From positions 1 to 64,000 of the forward strand of contig NZ_BBJB01000117.1 of the NCBI RefSeq assembly GCF_016584665.1: a stretch of DNA of 64,000 nucleotides, read 5' to 3'. The notes below the pieces were generated by a model. It was given only the letters and a program-made list of their open reading frames with translations, did not search any database and was not told the DNA's origin. Position 1 is the first letter of the stretch. Each line of letters starts with the position of its first letter. Shown piece by piece: positions 44,735 to 54,579 of this stretch. The position numbers and the translations under genes are program-made. The DNA comes from Pseudanabaena sp. lw0831. GTDB lineage: Bacteria; Cyanobacteriota; Cyanobacteriia; Pseudanabaenales; Pseudanabaenaceae.

Positions 44735-45601
44735 ATGGGCGTTCGTGCATATAAACCGTATACCGCTAGTACAAGACAAACTGTTGTCTCGGACTTCTCG
44801 GAAATCACCAAATCAGAACCCGAAAAGTCTTTAACTAGCCATGTCCATCGTAAAAGAGGACGCAATAACCGTGGTGTAATCACTAGCCGCAGACGTGGCG
44901 GTGGTCACAAGCGTTTATATCGAATCATCGATTTCAAACGCAACAAGCGTGACATCATCGCTGAAGTAATTGCGATCGAGTACGATCCTAACCGCACTTC
45001 TCGGATTGCTCTCCTCCAGTACGAAGATGGCGAAAAGAGATATATCCTCGCACCGAAAGGCATTGCTGTTGGCAACAAAATCCTCGCAGGCGCAAGTAAC
45101 GTTCCCTTTGAAATCGGTAACGCGATGCCATTGGTAAATATCCCTCTCGGTACGATTGTTCACAATGTGGAACTCGTCCCTGGTAAGGGTGGACAAATTG
45201 TGCGATCGGCTGGTGCTGGCGCTCAAATTGCGGCGAAAGAAGGAGATTTCGTTACACTCAAGCTTCCTTCTAGCGAAGTTCGCTTGATTCGTAAAGATTG
45301 CTTTGCCACCATCGGACAAGTTGGCAACCTCGATCATAGCAATACCAGTCTTGGTAAGGCAGGTCGTAGTCGTTGGTTGAACCGTCGTCCGAAAGTCCGT
45401 GGTATGGCGATGAACCCCATCGATCACCCTCATGGTGGTGGTGAAGGTTGTGCTCCAGTTGGACGCAGTGGTCCTGTTACACCTTGGGGTAAGCCAACCT
45501 TGGGTTATAAGACTCGCAAGAAGGGCAAACTCAGTGATGCCTTGATTGTTCGTCGCCGTCGCAAGTCCTCGAAGCGCGGTAAGGGCGGACGTAACGCCTA
45601 A
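44735..45601 (+). CDS. rplB: 50S ribosomal protein L2
   Basis: The 288-residue protein begins [15 protein letters not shown] and has [18 protein letters not shown] near residue 225, including the His implicated in peptidyl transfer. A palindrome follows its stop. Confidence 0.98.
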   Translation: MGVRAYKPYTASTRQTVVSDFSEITKSEPEKSLTSHVHRKRGRNNRGVITSRRRGGGHKRLYRIIDFKRNKRDIIAEVIAIEYDPNRTSRIALLQYEDGEKRYILAPKGIAVGNKILAGASNVPFEIGNAMPLVNIPLGTIVHNVELVPGKGGQIVRSAGAGAQIAAKEGDFVTLKLPSSEVRLIRKDCFATIGQVGNLDHSNTSLGKAGRSRWLNRRPKVRGMAMNPIDHPHGGGEGCAPVGRSGPVTPWGKPTLGYKTRKKGKLSDALIVRRRRKSSKRGKGGRNA

Positions 45602-45607
45602 TTTTTT

Positions 45608-45636
45608 GCTAAGCGACTGCGAAGCAGTCGCTTAGC
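45608..45636. repeat. Perfect 29-bp palindrome in the rplB-rpsS gap
   Basis: Arms GCTAAGCGACTGC and complement flank GAA. There is no T-run after it, so read-through into rpsS is expected; it may be an RNA-processing hairpin. Confidence 0.75.
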
Positions 45637-45664
45637 GCGAAGACTTATTTAGAGAGTATAAATT

Positions 45665-45943
45665 ATGACGCGATCGCTAAAAAAAGGCCCTTTTGTTGCC
45701 GATCACTTAATGACCAAAATTGAGAAGCTGAACGCCAAAGGCGAAAAGCAAGTTATCAAAACATGGTCTCGCGCTTCCACCATTCTTCCGCAAATGATTG
45801 GGCATACCATTGCTTGTCACAACGGAAAACAACACGTTCCTGTATATGTCACGGAGCAAATGGTAGGTCACAAACTCGGTGAGTTTGCACCGACTCGCAC
45901 CTTCCGTGGTCATGCCAAGAGCGACAAAAAAGCCAAGAGATAG
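45665..45943 (+). CDS. rpsS: 30S ribosomal protein S19
   Basis: The 92-residue protein begins [14 protein letters not shown] and ends with [20 protein letters not shown], diagnostic for S19. Confidence 0.98.
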   Translation: MTRSLKKGPFVADHLMTKIEKLNAKGEKQVIKTWSRASTILPQMIGHTIACHNGKQHVPVYVTEQMVGHKLGEFAPTRTFRGHAKSDKKAKR

Positions 45944-45960
45944 GTAGACAGGTAGTTAAA

Positions 45961-46317
45961 ATGATCCTCGCTCAAAACGAAATCCCTGCCGTAGCCAAAT
46001 ATATTCGGATGTCACCCCATAAGGTGCGTCGAGTACTAGACCAAATCCGTGGTCGTAGCTACCGCGAAGCATTAATGATTCTCGAATTCATGCCTTATCG
46101 TTCTTGTGAACCAATTACGAAAGTATTGCGTTCGGCAGTCGCTAATGCTGAACATAATGCAGGACTTGATCCCGCATCCCTAGTAGTTAACCAAGCCTTT
46201 GCCGATATGGGGCCTAGCCTCAAGCGCTTCCGTCCCCGCGCTCAAGGTCGTGCTTACCAAATCCGTAAGCCAACGTGCCACATTACGATCACCGTCAAAC
46301 CATCGGAGGAAGAATAG
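45961..46317 (+). CDS. rplV: 50S ribosomal protein L22
   Basis: The 118-residue protein has [19 protein letters not shown] and [20 protein letters not shown], the beta-hairpin lining the exit tunnel. Its stop lies three bases before the rpsC start. Confidence 0.97.
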   Translation: MILAQNEIPAVAKYIRMSPHKVRRVLDQIRGRSYREALMILEFMPYRSCEPITKVLRSAVANAEHNAGLDPASLVVNQAFADMGPSLKRFRPRAQGRAYQIRKPTCHITITVKPSEEE

Positions 46318-46319
46318 GT

Positions 46320-47066
46320 ATGGGTCAGAAAATTCACCCAACAGGGTTACGCCTCGGCATCACCAAGTCCCATCTTTCCCGTTGGTACGCTGATGTCAAT
46401 CGCTACGGCATTCTTGCTGAAGAAGATAGCAAAATTCGTAAGTTTATCGAAAAAACTCTGAGTAATGCTGGTATCGCTGAAATCTTGATCGATCGCAAGG
46501 CTGATCAAGTAGATCTCGAAATCCGCACTGCTAGACCAGGTGTTGTCGTTGGTCGTGGTGGCGCTGGCATCGAACAATTGCGTGTCGGACTAGTTAAGTA
46601 CCTTGAACAAGATGGTTCTCTGAAAAAGACAGGTACTAGCCAAGTTCGCATTAATGTCACCGAAGTAACCAGAGTTGATGCGGAAGCGCCTCTCATCGCT
46701 GAATACATCGCTCAGCAAATCGAACGTCGTGTTTCCTTCCGTCGTGTTGTTCGCCAAGCTATTCAAAGAGCACAGCGCGCAGGCATCGAAGGGATAAAGG
46801 TGCAAATCAGTGGTCGTCTTAACGGTGCTGAAATCGCCAGAACTGAGTGGGTGCGTGAAGGTCGTGTCCCTCTGCATACATTGCGTGCTGACATCGACTA
46901 TAGCTACAAAACTTCCAGAACTATTTATGGTGTTATTGGCATCAAGGTCTGGATCTTTAAAGGCGAAATCATTCAAGGCGAAGAAGCTCCTGCTCCTGCC
47001 GCTCAACCCCGTCGTCGCCAGCAACGTCGTCCCCAATTTGAGGATCGTTCTAGCGCTGAAGGATAA
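46320..47066 (+). CDS. rpsC: 30S ribosomal protein S3
   Basis: The 248-residue protein begins [21 protein letters not shown] domain ([16 protein letters not shown]) follows, and the tail is basic ([11 protein letters not shown]). ATG 46320 with upstream GGAGGA is chosen; earlier in-frame codons lie inside rplV. Confidence 0.97.
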   Translation: MGQKIHPTGLRLGITKSHLSRWYADVNRYGILAEEDSKIRKFIEKTLSNAGIAEILIDRKADQVDLEIRTARPGVVVGRGGAGIEQLRVGLVKYLEQDGSLKKTGTSQVRINVTEVTRVDAEAPLIAEYIAQQIERRVSFRRVVRQAIQRAQRAGIEGIKVQISGRLNGAEIARTEWVREGRVPLHTLRADIDYSYKTSRTIYGVIGIKVWIFKGEIIQGEEAPAPAAQPRRRQQRRPQFEDRSSAEG

Positions 47067-47092
47067 ACTTCTGTCATCTAGAGTTTTGAACC

Positions 47093-47506
47093 ATGTTAAG
47101 TCCTAAACGTACAAAATTTCGTAAGCAGCAACGCGGTCGGATGGCGGGTCCTGCTACCAGAGGAACTGAAATCAACTTTGGTGATTACGCCATGCAGGCT
47201 CTAGAGCCTGCTTGGATTACCGCTCGTCAGATAGAAGCTTCCCGACGTGCCATGAACCGCTATATCCGTCGCGGCGGCAAGATTTGGATTCGTATTTTCC
47301 CAGACAAACCTGTAACCATGCGTCCTGCTGAAACCCGTATGGGTTCTGGTAAAGGTGCTCCTGAGTTTTGGGTGTCAGTGGTTAAGCCAGGTCGCATCAT
47401 GTTTGAAGTAGCTGGTGTGACTGAAGAAACCGCAAGAGAGGCAATTCGCTTGGCAGCAGCCAAGATGCCAATCAAAACCAGATTTGTTATCCGCGAGAAG
47501 GAGTAA
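47093..47506 (+). CDS. rplP: 50S ribosomal protein L16
   Basis: The 137-residue protein begins [17 protein letters not shown] and has [21 protein letters not shown], typical for L16. Confidence 0.98.
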   Translation: MLSPKRTKFRKQQRGRMAGPATRGTEINFGDYAMQALEPAWITARQIEASRRAMNRYIRRGGKIWIRIFPDKPVTMRPAETRMGSGKGAPEFWVSVVKPGRIMFEVAGVTEETAREAIRLAAAKMPIKTRFVIREKE

Positions 47507-47510
47507 GAAT

Positions 47511-47714
47511 ATGGCACTCCCAAAAGTCCAAGAAACTAGAGAGCTATCTGATGATGAGTTGCAAGCTCAGATCTTGACCGTCAAGAAAGAGCTATTTGAT
47601 CTGCGTTTCAAGCAGGCTACTAGACAACCCGTCCAGCCACATCAGTTCCAACATGCTAAGCATCGTTTGTCTCAACTGATGACCGTCGAACGCGAACGTC
47701 AGTCCAGAGCTTAA
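47511..47714 (+). CDS. rpmC: 50S ribosomal protein L29
   Basis: The 67-residue protein begins [18 protein letters not shown], the usual cyanobacterial opening, and has [18 protein letters not shown] 47511 follows GAAGGAG; the longer frame overlaps rplP. Confidence 0.95.
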   Translation: MALPKVQETRELSDDELQAQILTVKKELFDLRFKQATRQPVQPHQFQHAKHRLSQLMTVERERQSRA

Positions 47715-47747
47715 GAAAGCTATTTACATAACATAGGAATTTTAGCA

Positions 47748-47999
47748 ATGGCAGTTAAAGAAAAAGTTGGCGTTGTCGTCAGCGACAAAATGCAAAAAAC
47801 GGTGGTTGTCGCGGTTGAAAACCGTACATCTCACCCAAAATATGGAAAAATCGTGGTCAAAACGACAAAGTTTAAAGCCCACGATGAAGAAGATAAAACC
47901 CGTGAAGGCGATCGCGTCAAAATTCGGGAAACCCGTCCCCTCAGCCGTACAAAGCGATGGGAAGTTGTAGAGATTCTCTCATCTAGCTCGGAAGCATAA
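47748..47999 (+). CDS. rpsQ: 30S ribosomal protein S17
   Basis: The 83-residue protein has [19 protein letters not shown] and [22 protein letters not shown], an OB-fold protein of the 30S body. rplN starts three bases after its stop. Confidence 0.97.
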   Translation: MAVKEKVGVVVSDKMQKTVVVAVENRTSHPKYGKIVVKTTKFKAHDEEDKTREGDRVKIRETRPLSRTKRWEVVEILSSSSEA

Positions 48000-48002
48000 G
48001 CC

Positions 48003-48371
48003 ATGATTCAACAAGAGTCTTATTTAAATGTGGCGGATAATAGTGGAGCTAAAAAACTACTATGTATCCGCGTACTGGCTGGTGGTAACCGTGCCTTTGG
48101 CGGAGTTGGTGATGTGATTATCGCCACAGTCAAGGACGCAGCCCCTAACATGCCAGTCAAAAAATCGGATGTCGTCCGCGCGGTCATTGTTCGTACCAGA
48201 GCATCCATCAACCGCGAAAGCGGCATGAGAATTCGTTTTGACGACAATGCTGCTGTAATCATCAACCAAGACGGCAACCCCAAAGGAACCCGCGTATTTG
48301 GTCCAGTTGCGCGTGAGTTGAGGGATAAAAACTTCACCAAAATTATCTCCCTAGCGCCAGAGGTACTGTAA
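48003..48371 (+). CDS. rplN: 50S ribosomal protein L14
   Basis: The 122-residue protein begins [19 protein letters not shown] and has the L14 signature region [19 protein letters not shown]. Its last base overlaps the rplX ATG. Confidence 0.98.
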   Translation: MIQQESYLNVADNSGAKKLLCIRVLAGGNRAFGGVGDVIIATVKDAAPNMPVKKSDVVRAVIVRTRASINRESGMRIRFDDNAAVIINQDGNPKGTRVFGPVARELRDKNFTKIISLAPEVL

Positions 48372-48754
48372 TGTCATTCAAGTCAAAGCCTGTCTATCGC
48401 GGCAACCGTAATTCTTTCAAGATTCACGTCAAAAAAGATGATGTGGTTCAAGTAATTTCAGGAAGCTCTAAGGGAACTGTGGCTAAGGTGCTACAAGTAT
48501 TTCCCAAGGACAGCACCATCATCGTTGAAGGTGTTAATGTCAAGACTAAGCATATCAAGCCTCAGGCTGATGGCGAGTCTGGACAAATTATTACCCGCGA
48601 GTTTCCGATTCACAGTTCTAAAGTGTTGTTGTATTCCGAAAAGGAAAAGACCGCTAGTCGCTCTTGCTTCACCTTTACGGATGATGGCAAGAAAGTAAGA
48701 ATGTTGAAAAAGACTGGCGAAATCGTCGATTCCGTCCAGACCGAAAAGAAATAA
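48371..48754 (+). CDS. rplX: 50S ribosomal protein L24
   Basis: The 127-residue protein has the KOW motif [22 protein letters not shown] followed by [13 protein letters not shown]. It has about ten more residues than is usual for L24, at the C-terminus. Confidence 0.97.
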   Translation: MSFKSKPVYRGNRNSFKIHVKKDDVVQVISGSSKGTVAKVLQVFPKDSTIIVEGVNVKTKHIKPQADGESGQIITREFPIHSSKVLLYSEKEKTASRSCFTFTDDGKKVRMLKKTGEIVDSVQTEKK

Positions 48755-48802
48755 TTCTATACAACCTGACCAAGCCCAGGAAAACTCATCGAGGAAGATA
48801 AA

Positions 48803-49348
48803 ATGCTATCAAGATTTACCGAAGTCTATAAAAATCAGGCTGTTCCCAAGTTGATGGAGCAGTTTAAATACACCAACATCCATCAAGTTCCTACATTTGA
48901 AAAAGTAGTGATCAACCGTGGTCTTGGTGAAGCTGCTCAGAATGCTAAGTCCCTAGAAGCTTCTTTAATCGAAATTGCGACGATCGCTGGTCAAAAGCCC
49001 GTAGTCACTAGAGCAAAGAAAGCGATCGCTGGCTTTAAATTGCGTCAAGGAATGCCCGTCGGGATGATGGTTACTCTGCGCCGCGATAAGATGAACAACT
49101 TTTTGGATCGTCTGATCAACTTCTCATTGCCTCGCATCCGTGACTTTCGCGGTGTTAGCCCAAAGAGCTTTGATGGACGTGGTAACTATACCCTCGGTGT
49201 TCGCGAGCAACTTATCTTCCCCGAAATCAGCTACGACAGTATTGAGCAAATTCGGGGGCTTGATATTTCCATCATTACCACTGCCAACACGGACGAAGAA
49301 GGACGTGCGCTCCTGAAAGCAGTTGGTATGCCCTTTAGAGAATCATAA
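48803..49348 (+). CDS. rplE: 50S ribosomal protein L5
   Basis: The 181-residue protein has [19 protein letters not shown] and [22 protein letters not shown], the 5S rRNA-binding protein of the central protuberance. Confidence 0.98.
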   Translation: MLSRFTEVYKNQAVPKLMEQFKYTNIHQVPTFEKVVINRGLGEAAQNAKSLEASLIEIATIAGQKPVVTRAKKAIAGFKLRQGMPVGMMVTLRRDKMNNFLDRLINFSLPRIRDFRGVSPKSFDGRGNYTLGVREQLIFPEISYDSIEQIRGLDISIITTANTDEEGRALLKAVGMPFRES

Positions 49349-49371
49349 GTAGATCGAATTAGGAGATAAGG

Positions 49372-49773
49372 ATGGCTACCAACGACACCATCTCGGACAT
49401 GCTTACCCGCATTCGCAATGCAACACTTGCAAAGCACCAGACAACCTCTATCCCTGCCACAAGGATGACGTTGAGCATTGCCCGAGTGATGAAACAAGAA
49501 GGTTTTATCGCAGATTTTGAAGAAACAGGCGAAAACATCGACCGCGCCTTGGTCGTCGCCCTCAAGTATGAAGGCAAGAATCGTCAATCGATTATCAAGC
49601 GCCTCAAGCGCGTTAGCAAACCTGGTTTACGGGTTTACTCAAACTCTAAAGAATTACCCCGTGTATTAGGTGGGATCGGCATTGCGATCATCTCCACCTC
49701 TAGAGGGATCATGACCGATCGCGAAGCCCGTAAACAGGGAGTCGGCGGTGAAGTCCTTTGCTATATCTGGTAA
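49372..49773 (+). CDS. rpsH: 30S ribosomal protein S8
   Basis: The 133-residue protein begins [19 protein letters not shown] and ends with [21 protein letters not shown], the S8 signature. Confidence 0.98.
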   Translation: MATNDTISDMLTRIRNATLAKHQTTSIPATRMTLSIARVMKQEGFIADFEETGENIDRALVVALKYEGKNRQSIIKRLKRVSKPGLRVYSNSKELPRVLGGIGIAIISTSRGIMTDREARKQGVGGEVLCYIW

Positions 49774-49859
49774 TTCAGATCTTTTAGATTGCTTAATCTA
49801 GATCTGGTAATTCAGGCTGTTAACTCAGCAAATAACATCACAAGCAACGGAAAACAGAC

Positions 49860-50423
49860 ATGTCTCGTATTGGAAAACGTCCCATTCCTCTTCCCCCTAA
49901 AGTTGCGGTCTCCATCGTAGGGCAAGAGGTTACTGTCAAAGGACCTAAAGGCGAACTTAAGCGTGTGTTGCCAAACACTGTAGAAATTCTGCAAGAAGAA
50001 AGCAACTTGATTGTCAACCGCGCTAATGAATCTCGTCCCGCAAAGCAACAGCACGGTCTTTTCCGCACCCTCGTTGCCAACATGGTCGAAGGTGTGTCAA
50101 CTGGCTTTCAGCGCAAGTTGGAAATTCAAGGTGTTGGTTATCGTGCCAACCTGAACGGAAGCAATATTGTTCTTACTGTTGGCTATAGCCATACAGTTGA
50201 CATCATTCCTCCCGATGGAGTTTCTTTAGGCGTTGAAGATGCTACAGGCAAAAAAGTCCCTCAAGGAACATTTATTGTCGTCGAAGGAATTGACAAAGAA
50301 ATCGTCGGTAACTTAGCAGCAAAAATTCGCGCTGTACGTCCGCCTGAAGTATACAAAGGTAAGGGCATCCGCTACCTCGGCGAATTCGTCAGACGTAAGG
50401 CTGGTAAGACTGGTAAGAAGTAA
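49860..50423 (+). CDS. rplF: 50S ribosomal protein L6
   Basis: The 187-residue protein begins MSRIGKRPIPLPPKVAVSI and has the L6 signature PEVYKGKGIRYLGEFVRRK near the C-terminus. Confidence 0.98.
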   Translation: MSRIGKRPIPLPPKVAVSIVGQEVTVKGPKGELKRVLPNTVEILQEESNLIVNRANESRPAKQQHGLFRTLVANMVEGVSTGFQRKLEIQGVGYRANLNGSNIVLTVGYSHTVDIIPPDGVSLGVEDATGKKVPQGTFIVVEGIDKEIVGNLAAKIRAVRPPEVYKGKGIRYLGEFVRRKAGKTGKK

Positions 50424-50489
50424 GGCTAAGATTTTTCTGGCTTCTTTATTTAATCTTCTTAATTTTCGTAATCTTCATATATAAAAAAC

Positions 50490-50855
50490 ATGAGTGCTAA
50501 TAGTCGTAGACAAGCAACCATAAGCCGCCACAAGCGAATTCGTAAAGGTATGTCAGGCACACCCGAACGTCCTCGCTTAGCAATTTATCGCTCTAACAAT
50601 CACATCGTGGCGCAAGTGATTGATGATGTAGCACAGCATACTCTCGTCGCTGCATCGACCCTCGAATCCGATGTCCGTGAAGGTCTCAGCACTACTGCCA
50701 ACTCTGAAGCTTCGGCTAAGGTTGGTGCTTTGATTGCTGAAAGAGCGATCGCGCAGGGAATTACCAAAGTTGTGTTCGACCGTGGTGGAAACCTCTATCA
50801 TGGAAGAGTCCAAGCTCTCGCTGAAGCTGCCCGCGAAGCAGGTCTAGATTTCTAA
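50490..50855 (+). CDS. rplR: 50S ribosomal protein L18
   Basis: The 121-residue protein has [19 protein letters not shown] at its basic N-terminus and [26 protein letters not shown] at the end, typical of this 5S rRNA binder. Confidence 0.98.
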   Translation: MSANSRRQATISRHKRIRKGMSGTPERPRLAIYRSNNHIVAQVIDDVAQHTLVAASTLESDVREGLSTTANSEASAKVGALIAERAIAQGITKVVFDRGGNLYHGRVQALAEAAREAGLDF

Positions 50856-50898
50856 CGCATCGAATCATCCAGCAGTGAATCAGTAGATAGAAACAAAT

Positions 50899-51516
50899 AT
50901 GGCTAAGAATAGAGAATCAAGACCAGGTGCTGGTCGCGACAGTGGCAGCGGCGACAGTGGCGATAGCAACCGCGATGAAAAACGTAAAGGCAAGCGCGAT
51001 AGTAAAAAAAGCGATCGCGCTCGCACTGAGAAAGAATCTGAATGGCAAGAGCGTGTTGTCCAAATCCGCCGCGTAACTAAGGTTGTCAAAGGCGGTAAAA
51101 AGCTCAGCTTCCGTGCGATCGTCGTCGTCGGTAATGAGAAAGGACAGGTCGGTGTTGGTGTTGGTAAAGCTGCCGATGTAATTAACGCAGTTAAGAAAGG
51201 CGTTGCTGATGCTAGAAAACACGCGATCGACGTGCCTTTAACCAAGAGTAATTCCATCCCACATCCTACCAACGGGATCGGCGGTGGCGCAAAAGTGATG
51301 ATCCGCCCTGCATCTCCAGGTACTGGGGTAATTGCTGGTGGCGCTGTCAGAACCGTACTAGAACTAGCTGGTGTCAAAAATATTTTGGCAAAGCAACTCG
51401 GTTCTAGCAGTCCTCTGAACAATGCTCGTGCGGCAATTAATGCCCTTGCAACCTTGCGTACCTTTGGTGAAGTTGCCAGAGCGCGTGGTATTACGCTGGA
51501 ACAGCTATTTAACTAA
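50899..51516 (+). CDS. rpsE: 30S ribosomal protein S5, extended N-terminus
   Basis: The conserved S5 part ([41 protein letters not shown]) begins near residue 47. It is preceded by about 46 hydrophilic residues rich in Ser, Asp, Arg and Lys ([20 protein letters not shown]). At 205 residues it is about 25-30 longer than common S5 proteins. A palindrome follows immediately. Confidence 0.97.
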   Translation: MAKNRESRPGAGRDSGSGDSGDSNRDEKRKGKRDSKKSDRARTEKESEWQERVVQIRRVTKVVKGGKKLSFRAIVVVGNEKGQVGVGVGKAADVINAVKKGVADARKHAIDVPLTKSNSIPHPTNGIGGGAKVMIRPASPGTGVIAGGAVRTVLELAGVKNILAKQLGSSSPLNNARAAINALATLRTFGEVARARGITLEQLFN

Positions 51517-51547
51517 TGCAATAACGGCGCGTAGCGCCGTTATTGCA
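51517..51547. repeat. Perfect 31-bp palindrome in the rpsE-rplO gap
   Basis: Arms TGCAATAACGGCGC and complement flank GTA, starting right after the rpsE stop. No T-run follows, so an attenuation or RNA-processing role is more likely than full termination. Confidence 0.75.
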
Positions 51548-51570
51548 CCAACGATAAACGAGAAAAAACT

Positions 51571-52014
51571 ATGAGAATTGACGATCTTCAGCCTCAAGAA
51601 GGCTCTCAGCATCGCAAGCGTCGTCTAGGACGTGGTATTGCCGCAGGGCAAGGCGCTAGCGGTGGTTTCGGTATGCGTGGTCAAAAATCTCGTTCAGGTC
51701 GTCCCACCAGACCTGGTTTTGAAGGTGGTCAAATCCCTCTTTATAGACGAGTACCCAAACTTAAGCATTTCACAATTGTCAACCCTAAGCATTTCACAAT
51801 TGTTAATCTCGATCAATTAAGCGGATTACCTAAGGGTACTGTAGTAACTCTTGATTCTTTGATGGAAGCAGGAATTATTACTCAAAACGACGGTGTATTG
51901 CGTGTATTAGGAAGAGGCGAAGTAACTGTAGCACTTACAGTCCGCGCTCACTCATTTACAGCATCTGCTAAGAGCAAAATCGAAGCTGCTGGTGGCACTG
52001 TAGAAGTTGCCTAG
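51571..52014 (+). CDS. rplO: 50S ribosomal protein L15
   Basis: The 147-residue protein has [25 protein letters not shown] and ends [13 protein letters not shown]. Residues about 67-82 read [16 protein letters not shown], encoded by a nearly exact 24-base tandem repeat (about 51764-51811). Family members have a similar but less identical double motif here. Confidence 0.97.
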   Translation: MRIDDLQPQEGSQHRKRRLGRGIAAGQGASGGFGMRGQKSRSGRPTRPGFEGGQIPLYRRVPKLKHFTIVNPKHFTIVNLDQLSGLPKGTVVTLDSLMEAGIITQNDGVLRVLGRGEVTVALTVRAHSFTASAKSKIEAAGGTVEVA

Positions 52015-52018
52015 TTAT

Positions 52019-52067
52019 AAAGAGAATATGTGGCGGAGCGCTAAGCGTTTCGCCACATATTCTCTTT
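52019..52067. terminator. Palindrome in the rplO-secY gap
   Basis: Arms AAAGAGAATATGTGGCG and CGCCACATATTCTCTTT flank an imperfect core containing AGCGCTAAGCG. T-rich right edge. A second, smaller palindrome (GTTAGGAGG/CCTCCTAAC) lies at 52133-52159. Some termination before secY is possible. Confidence 0.65.
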
Positions 52068-52188
52068 TGTTGTTTTAGAAGAACCTCGCGTTACGCTTTT
52101 CTCTATGCAACTACAATATTTAAATATCTTAAGTTAGGAGGAGCTTTGCGCCTCCTAACCCAATCACTAGCTTGAGGTAAGTTTAGTT

Positions 52189-53529
52189 ATGGTTGTTAGT
52201 AAGGGAAAGAACCCAACAGCACAAGAAACTTTTATGCAAATGGCTCAAGCCGCAGGGCTAAGAGGTCGTTTGTTAGTTACTGTTGGTGTTTTGATATTGG
52301 TTAGACTTGGCATTTACTTGCCATTGCCAGGGGTCGATCGCCTGAGATTTACGGAAATTGTTAAAAATAATGCCGTAGTTAACTTCTTAGATATTTTCTC
52401 TGGTGGTGGCTTATCACTACTAGGTATTTTTGCCCTTGGTATTTTGCCATTCATTAATGCCTCGATCATCATGCAATTGATGACATCCGCTCTCCCAAGC
52501 TTAGAAAATCTTCAAAAGAATGAAGGAGAGGCAGGTAGAAGAAAAATTTCTCAATACACTCGCTATGTTGCCTTTGTTTGGGGTGTAATCCAAAGCTGGG
52601 GGCTGGGTGTCTGGGTGCAGAACTCTGGCGTACTTTCAGATCCAAGCACTAACTGGATTACGGTTGGCGATGGTCGAGTTATTTTGTCCAGCTTTATTTT
52701 CCAGACGACAGTAGCCTTGGCGGCTGGTTCGATGTTTGTAATGTGGGCTGGTGAGCTAATTACGGAGAAAGGGGTTGGTAATGGTGCATCCTTACTGATT
52801 TTTATTAGTATTGTCGCCAACTTGCCAACTTCTCTGGGTGATACAATCGCGCTTGCTCAAAAAGACAGCTCGAGAGTTGGTGGTGTCATCTTACTGCTCG
52901 TCATCTTCTTGATTATGATTGTGGGGATTGTGTTCGTTCAAGAAGGAACGCGGCGGATTCCGATTATTTCGGCGCGGCGGCAGGTTGGACGGAAACTATA
53001 CCGCGAACAAGCTTCTTATTTACCTTTGCGATTAAATCAAGGCGGCGTTATGCCAATCATTTTCGCCTCATCGGTGATGATTTTACCTGCCTACTTAAGT
53101 CAAAGCATCAATAACGAAGTGTTTGTGGCGATCGCAACTTGGGTTTCTCCGAGCGGAGCTGGTCATATTCCTGTATATATGTTGCTGATTTTAGGATTTA
53201 GCTTCTTTTACTCAACCCTAGTTCTCAATCCTGTCGAACTATCGCAGAACCTAAAGAAGATGGGTAGCAGTATTCCCACGGTGCGCCCTGGTACAGCCAC
53301 TTCAGACTATATCAGCCGTATTTTGAATCGCTTAACTTTACTTGGCTCGGTCTTCTTGTGTGGCATTGCGATTATTCCTAGCGCCCTCGAAAAAGCCACT
53401 GGCGTATCCACCTTTAGTGGCATTGGTGCAACTTCGTTACTGATTTTGGTTGGTGTCGCGATTGAAACCTCGAAGCAAATCCAAACTTATGTGATCTCGC
53501 AACGTTATGAAGGCATGGTGAAACAGTAA
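52189..53529 (+). CDS. secY: Preprotein translocase subunit SecY
   Basis: The 446-residue protein has ten predicted helices with GVDRLRF, NASIIMQLMTSALPSLENLQK and FVQEGTRRIPIISARRQVGR, and forms the translocon channel with SecE/SecG. The adk start codon overlaps its stop by one base, so coupling is likely. Confidence 0.98.
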   Translation: MVVSKGKNPTAQETFMQMAQAAGLRGRLLVTVGVLILVRLGIYLPLPGVDRLRFTEIVKNNAVVNFLDIFSGGGLSLLGIFALGILPFINASIIMQLMTSALPSLENLQKNEGEAGRRKISQYTRYVAFVWGVIQSWGLGVWVQNSGVLSDPSTNWITVGDGRVILSSFIFQTTVALAAGSMFVMWAGELITEKGVGNGASLLIFISIVANLPTSLGDTIALAQKDSSRVGGVILLLVIFLIMIVGIVFVQEGTRRIPIISARRQVGRKLYREQASYLPLRLNQGGVMPIIFASSVMILPAYLSQSINNEVFVAIATWVSPSGAGHIPVYMLLILGFSFFYSTLVLNPVELSQNLKKMGSSIPTVRPGTATSDYISRILNRLTLLGSVFLCGIAIIPSALEKATGVSTFSGIGATSLLILVGVAIETSKQIQTYVISQRYEGMVKQ

Positions 53530-54086
53530 TGCCTAGAGTGATTTTGATGGGGCCACCTGGTGCTGGTAAAGGTACACAGGGCGAGATTTTGGCTGAATCT
53601 TGGCAAGTACCGAGAATTGCTCCTGGAGATATTTTTCGGGCTGAGATTAAGCAAGGCTCTAAGTTAGGGCTAAAGGTTAAGTCTTTCAGTGATTCGGGTA
53701 CATTGGTTCCTGATGCTGTTGTGATTGAGGTGATTGAGGCCAGATTGAGACAACCTGATACTCAAGTTGGTTGGATTCTTGATGGCTTTCCGCGTACAGT
53801 AGCTCAAGCTGAGGCTTTAGATACTTTATTAGCTGAGATCGAGCAGCCCTATGATTCGGTGATTAATCTTGATGTGCCAGATCAGTTTTTAATCGATCGC
53901 TTGTTGGCAAGGGCGATCGATCAGGGACGTGCTGATGACACGGAGGAAGTCATTAGGAATCGGTTGCAAGAGTACAATTCCAAAACTAGACCTTTGCTAG
54001 AATTTTATGGAAAGAAAGTTACCCAAATTGATGGCACACCGTCGATGCCAGAAGTAACTGAGACAATCAAAAAATTCTTTGCATAA
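53529..54086 (+). CDS. adk: Adenylate kinase
   Basis: The 185-residue short-type enzyme has P-loop GPPGAGKGT (residues 8-16), GDIFRAEI and WILDGFPRTVAQAE. It lacks the zinc-finger LID insertion of long-type adenylate kinases. It balances ATP, ADP and AMP. Confidence 0.98.
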   Translation: MPRVILMGPPGAGKGTQGEILAESWQVPRIAPGDIFRAEIKQGSKLGLKVKSFSDSGTLVPDAVVIEVIEARLRQPDTQVGWILDGFPRTVAQAEALDTLLAEIEQPYDSVINLDVPDQFLIDRLLARAIDQGRADDTEEVIRNRLQEYNSKTRPLLEFYGKKVTQIDGTPSMPEVTETIKKFFA

Positions 54087-54093
54087 ATACGGT

Positions 54094-54126
54094 GATATTT
54101 GATTGAGTAATGCTTAATCAAATATC
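54094..54126. repeat. Palindrome in the adk-infA gap
   Basis: Arms GATATTTGATT and AATCAAATATC flank an AT-rich loop with further partial pairing. It lies between adk and infA. Confidence 0.55.
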
Positions 54127-54200
54127 TATCCCATGTTGTAAGCGCTTTGCGCCCGCAACATCATACATAAAGAACTAATACTAAATTTGGGAGAGTTTGT

Positions 54201-54440
54201 TTGTCAAAAGAAGATTCTATTGAAATGGAAGGGACGGTAACTGAGTCTCTTCCTAATGCTATGTTTCGGGTTGCGCTCGATAATGGCTTTAATGTACTTG
54301 CACACATTTCGGGCAAGATCCGTCGGAATTACATCAAGATTTTGCCTGGCGATCGCGTGAAGGTGGAACTAACGCCCTATGACCTTACCAAAGGACGCAT
54401 TACCTATCGCCTCAAAAATCAAGGCGGCGGCAAGAAATAA
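54201..54440 (+). CDS. infA: Translation initiation factor IF-1
   Basis: The 79-residue OB-fold protein has [24 protein letters not shown] and [21 protein letters not shown], with an extra GGGKK tail. The TTG 54201 start is preceded by GGGAGAG and matches the usual MSKxDxIEMEG opening. It is the last gene of the cluster; rpmJ-rpsM-rpsK-rpoA-rplQ, usual next in cyanobacteria, are absent. Confidence 0.97.
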   Translation: MSKEDSIEMEGTVTESLPNAMFRVALDNGFNVLAHISGKIRRNYIKILPGDRVKVELTPYDLTKGRITYRLKNQGGGKK

Positions 54441-54442
54441 AG

Positions 54443-54476
54443 CAAAAAGCAACGACTGTAAAGTCGTTGCTTTTTG
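54443..54476 (+). terminator. Terminator of the ribosomal cluster
   Basis: The stem CAAAAAGCAACGACT with complement AGTCGTTGCTTTTTG closes on a small loop and includes a T5 run, three bases after the infA stop. Confidence 0.8.
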
Positions 54477-54526
54477 TTAATATCCAAAAAATAATTCGCT
54501 GTGCAAAGTATAGCTATAAATCAATT

Positions 54527-54579
54527 AATACAGCTAGAGAGGTTTCGGCGCGAAGCGCCGAAACCTCTCTAGCTGTATT
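54527..54579. terminator. Perfect 53-bp palindrome with GAA loop
   Basis: 25-base arms AATACAGCTAGAGAGGTTTC plus GGCGC flank GAA. The right arm contains the final codons and TAG stop (54569-54571) of the GGCT-like gene on the minus strand. Confidence 0.8.
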
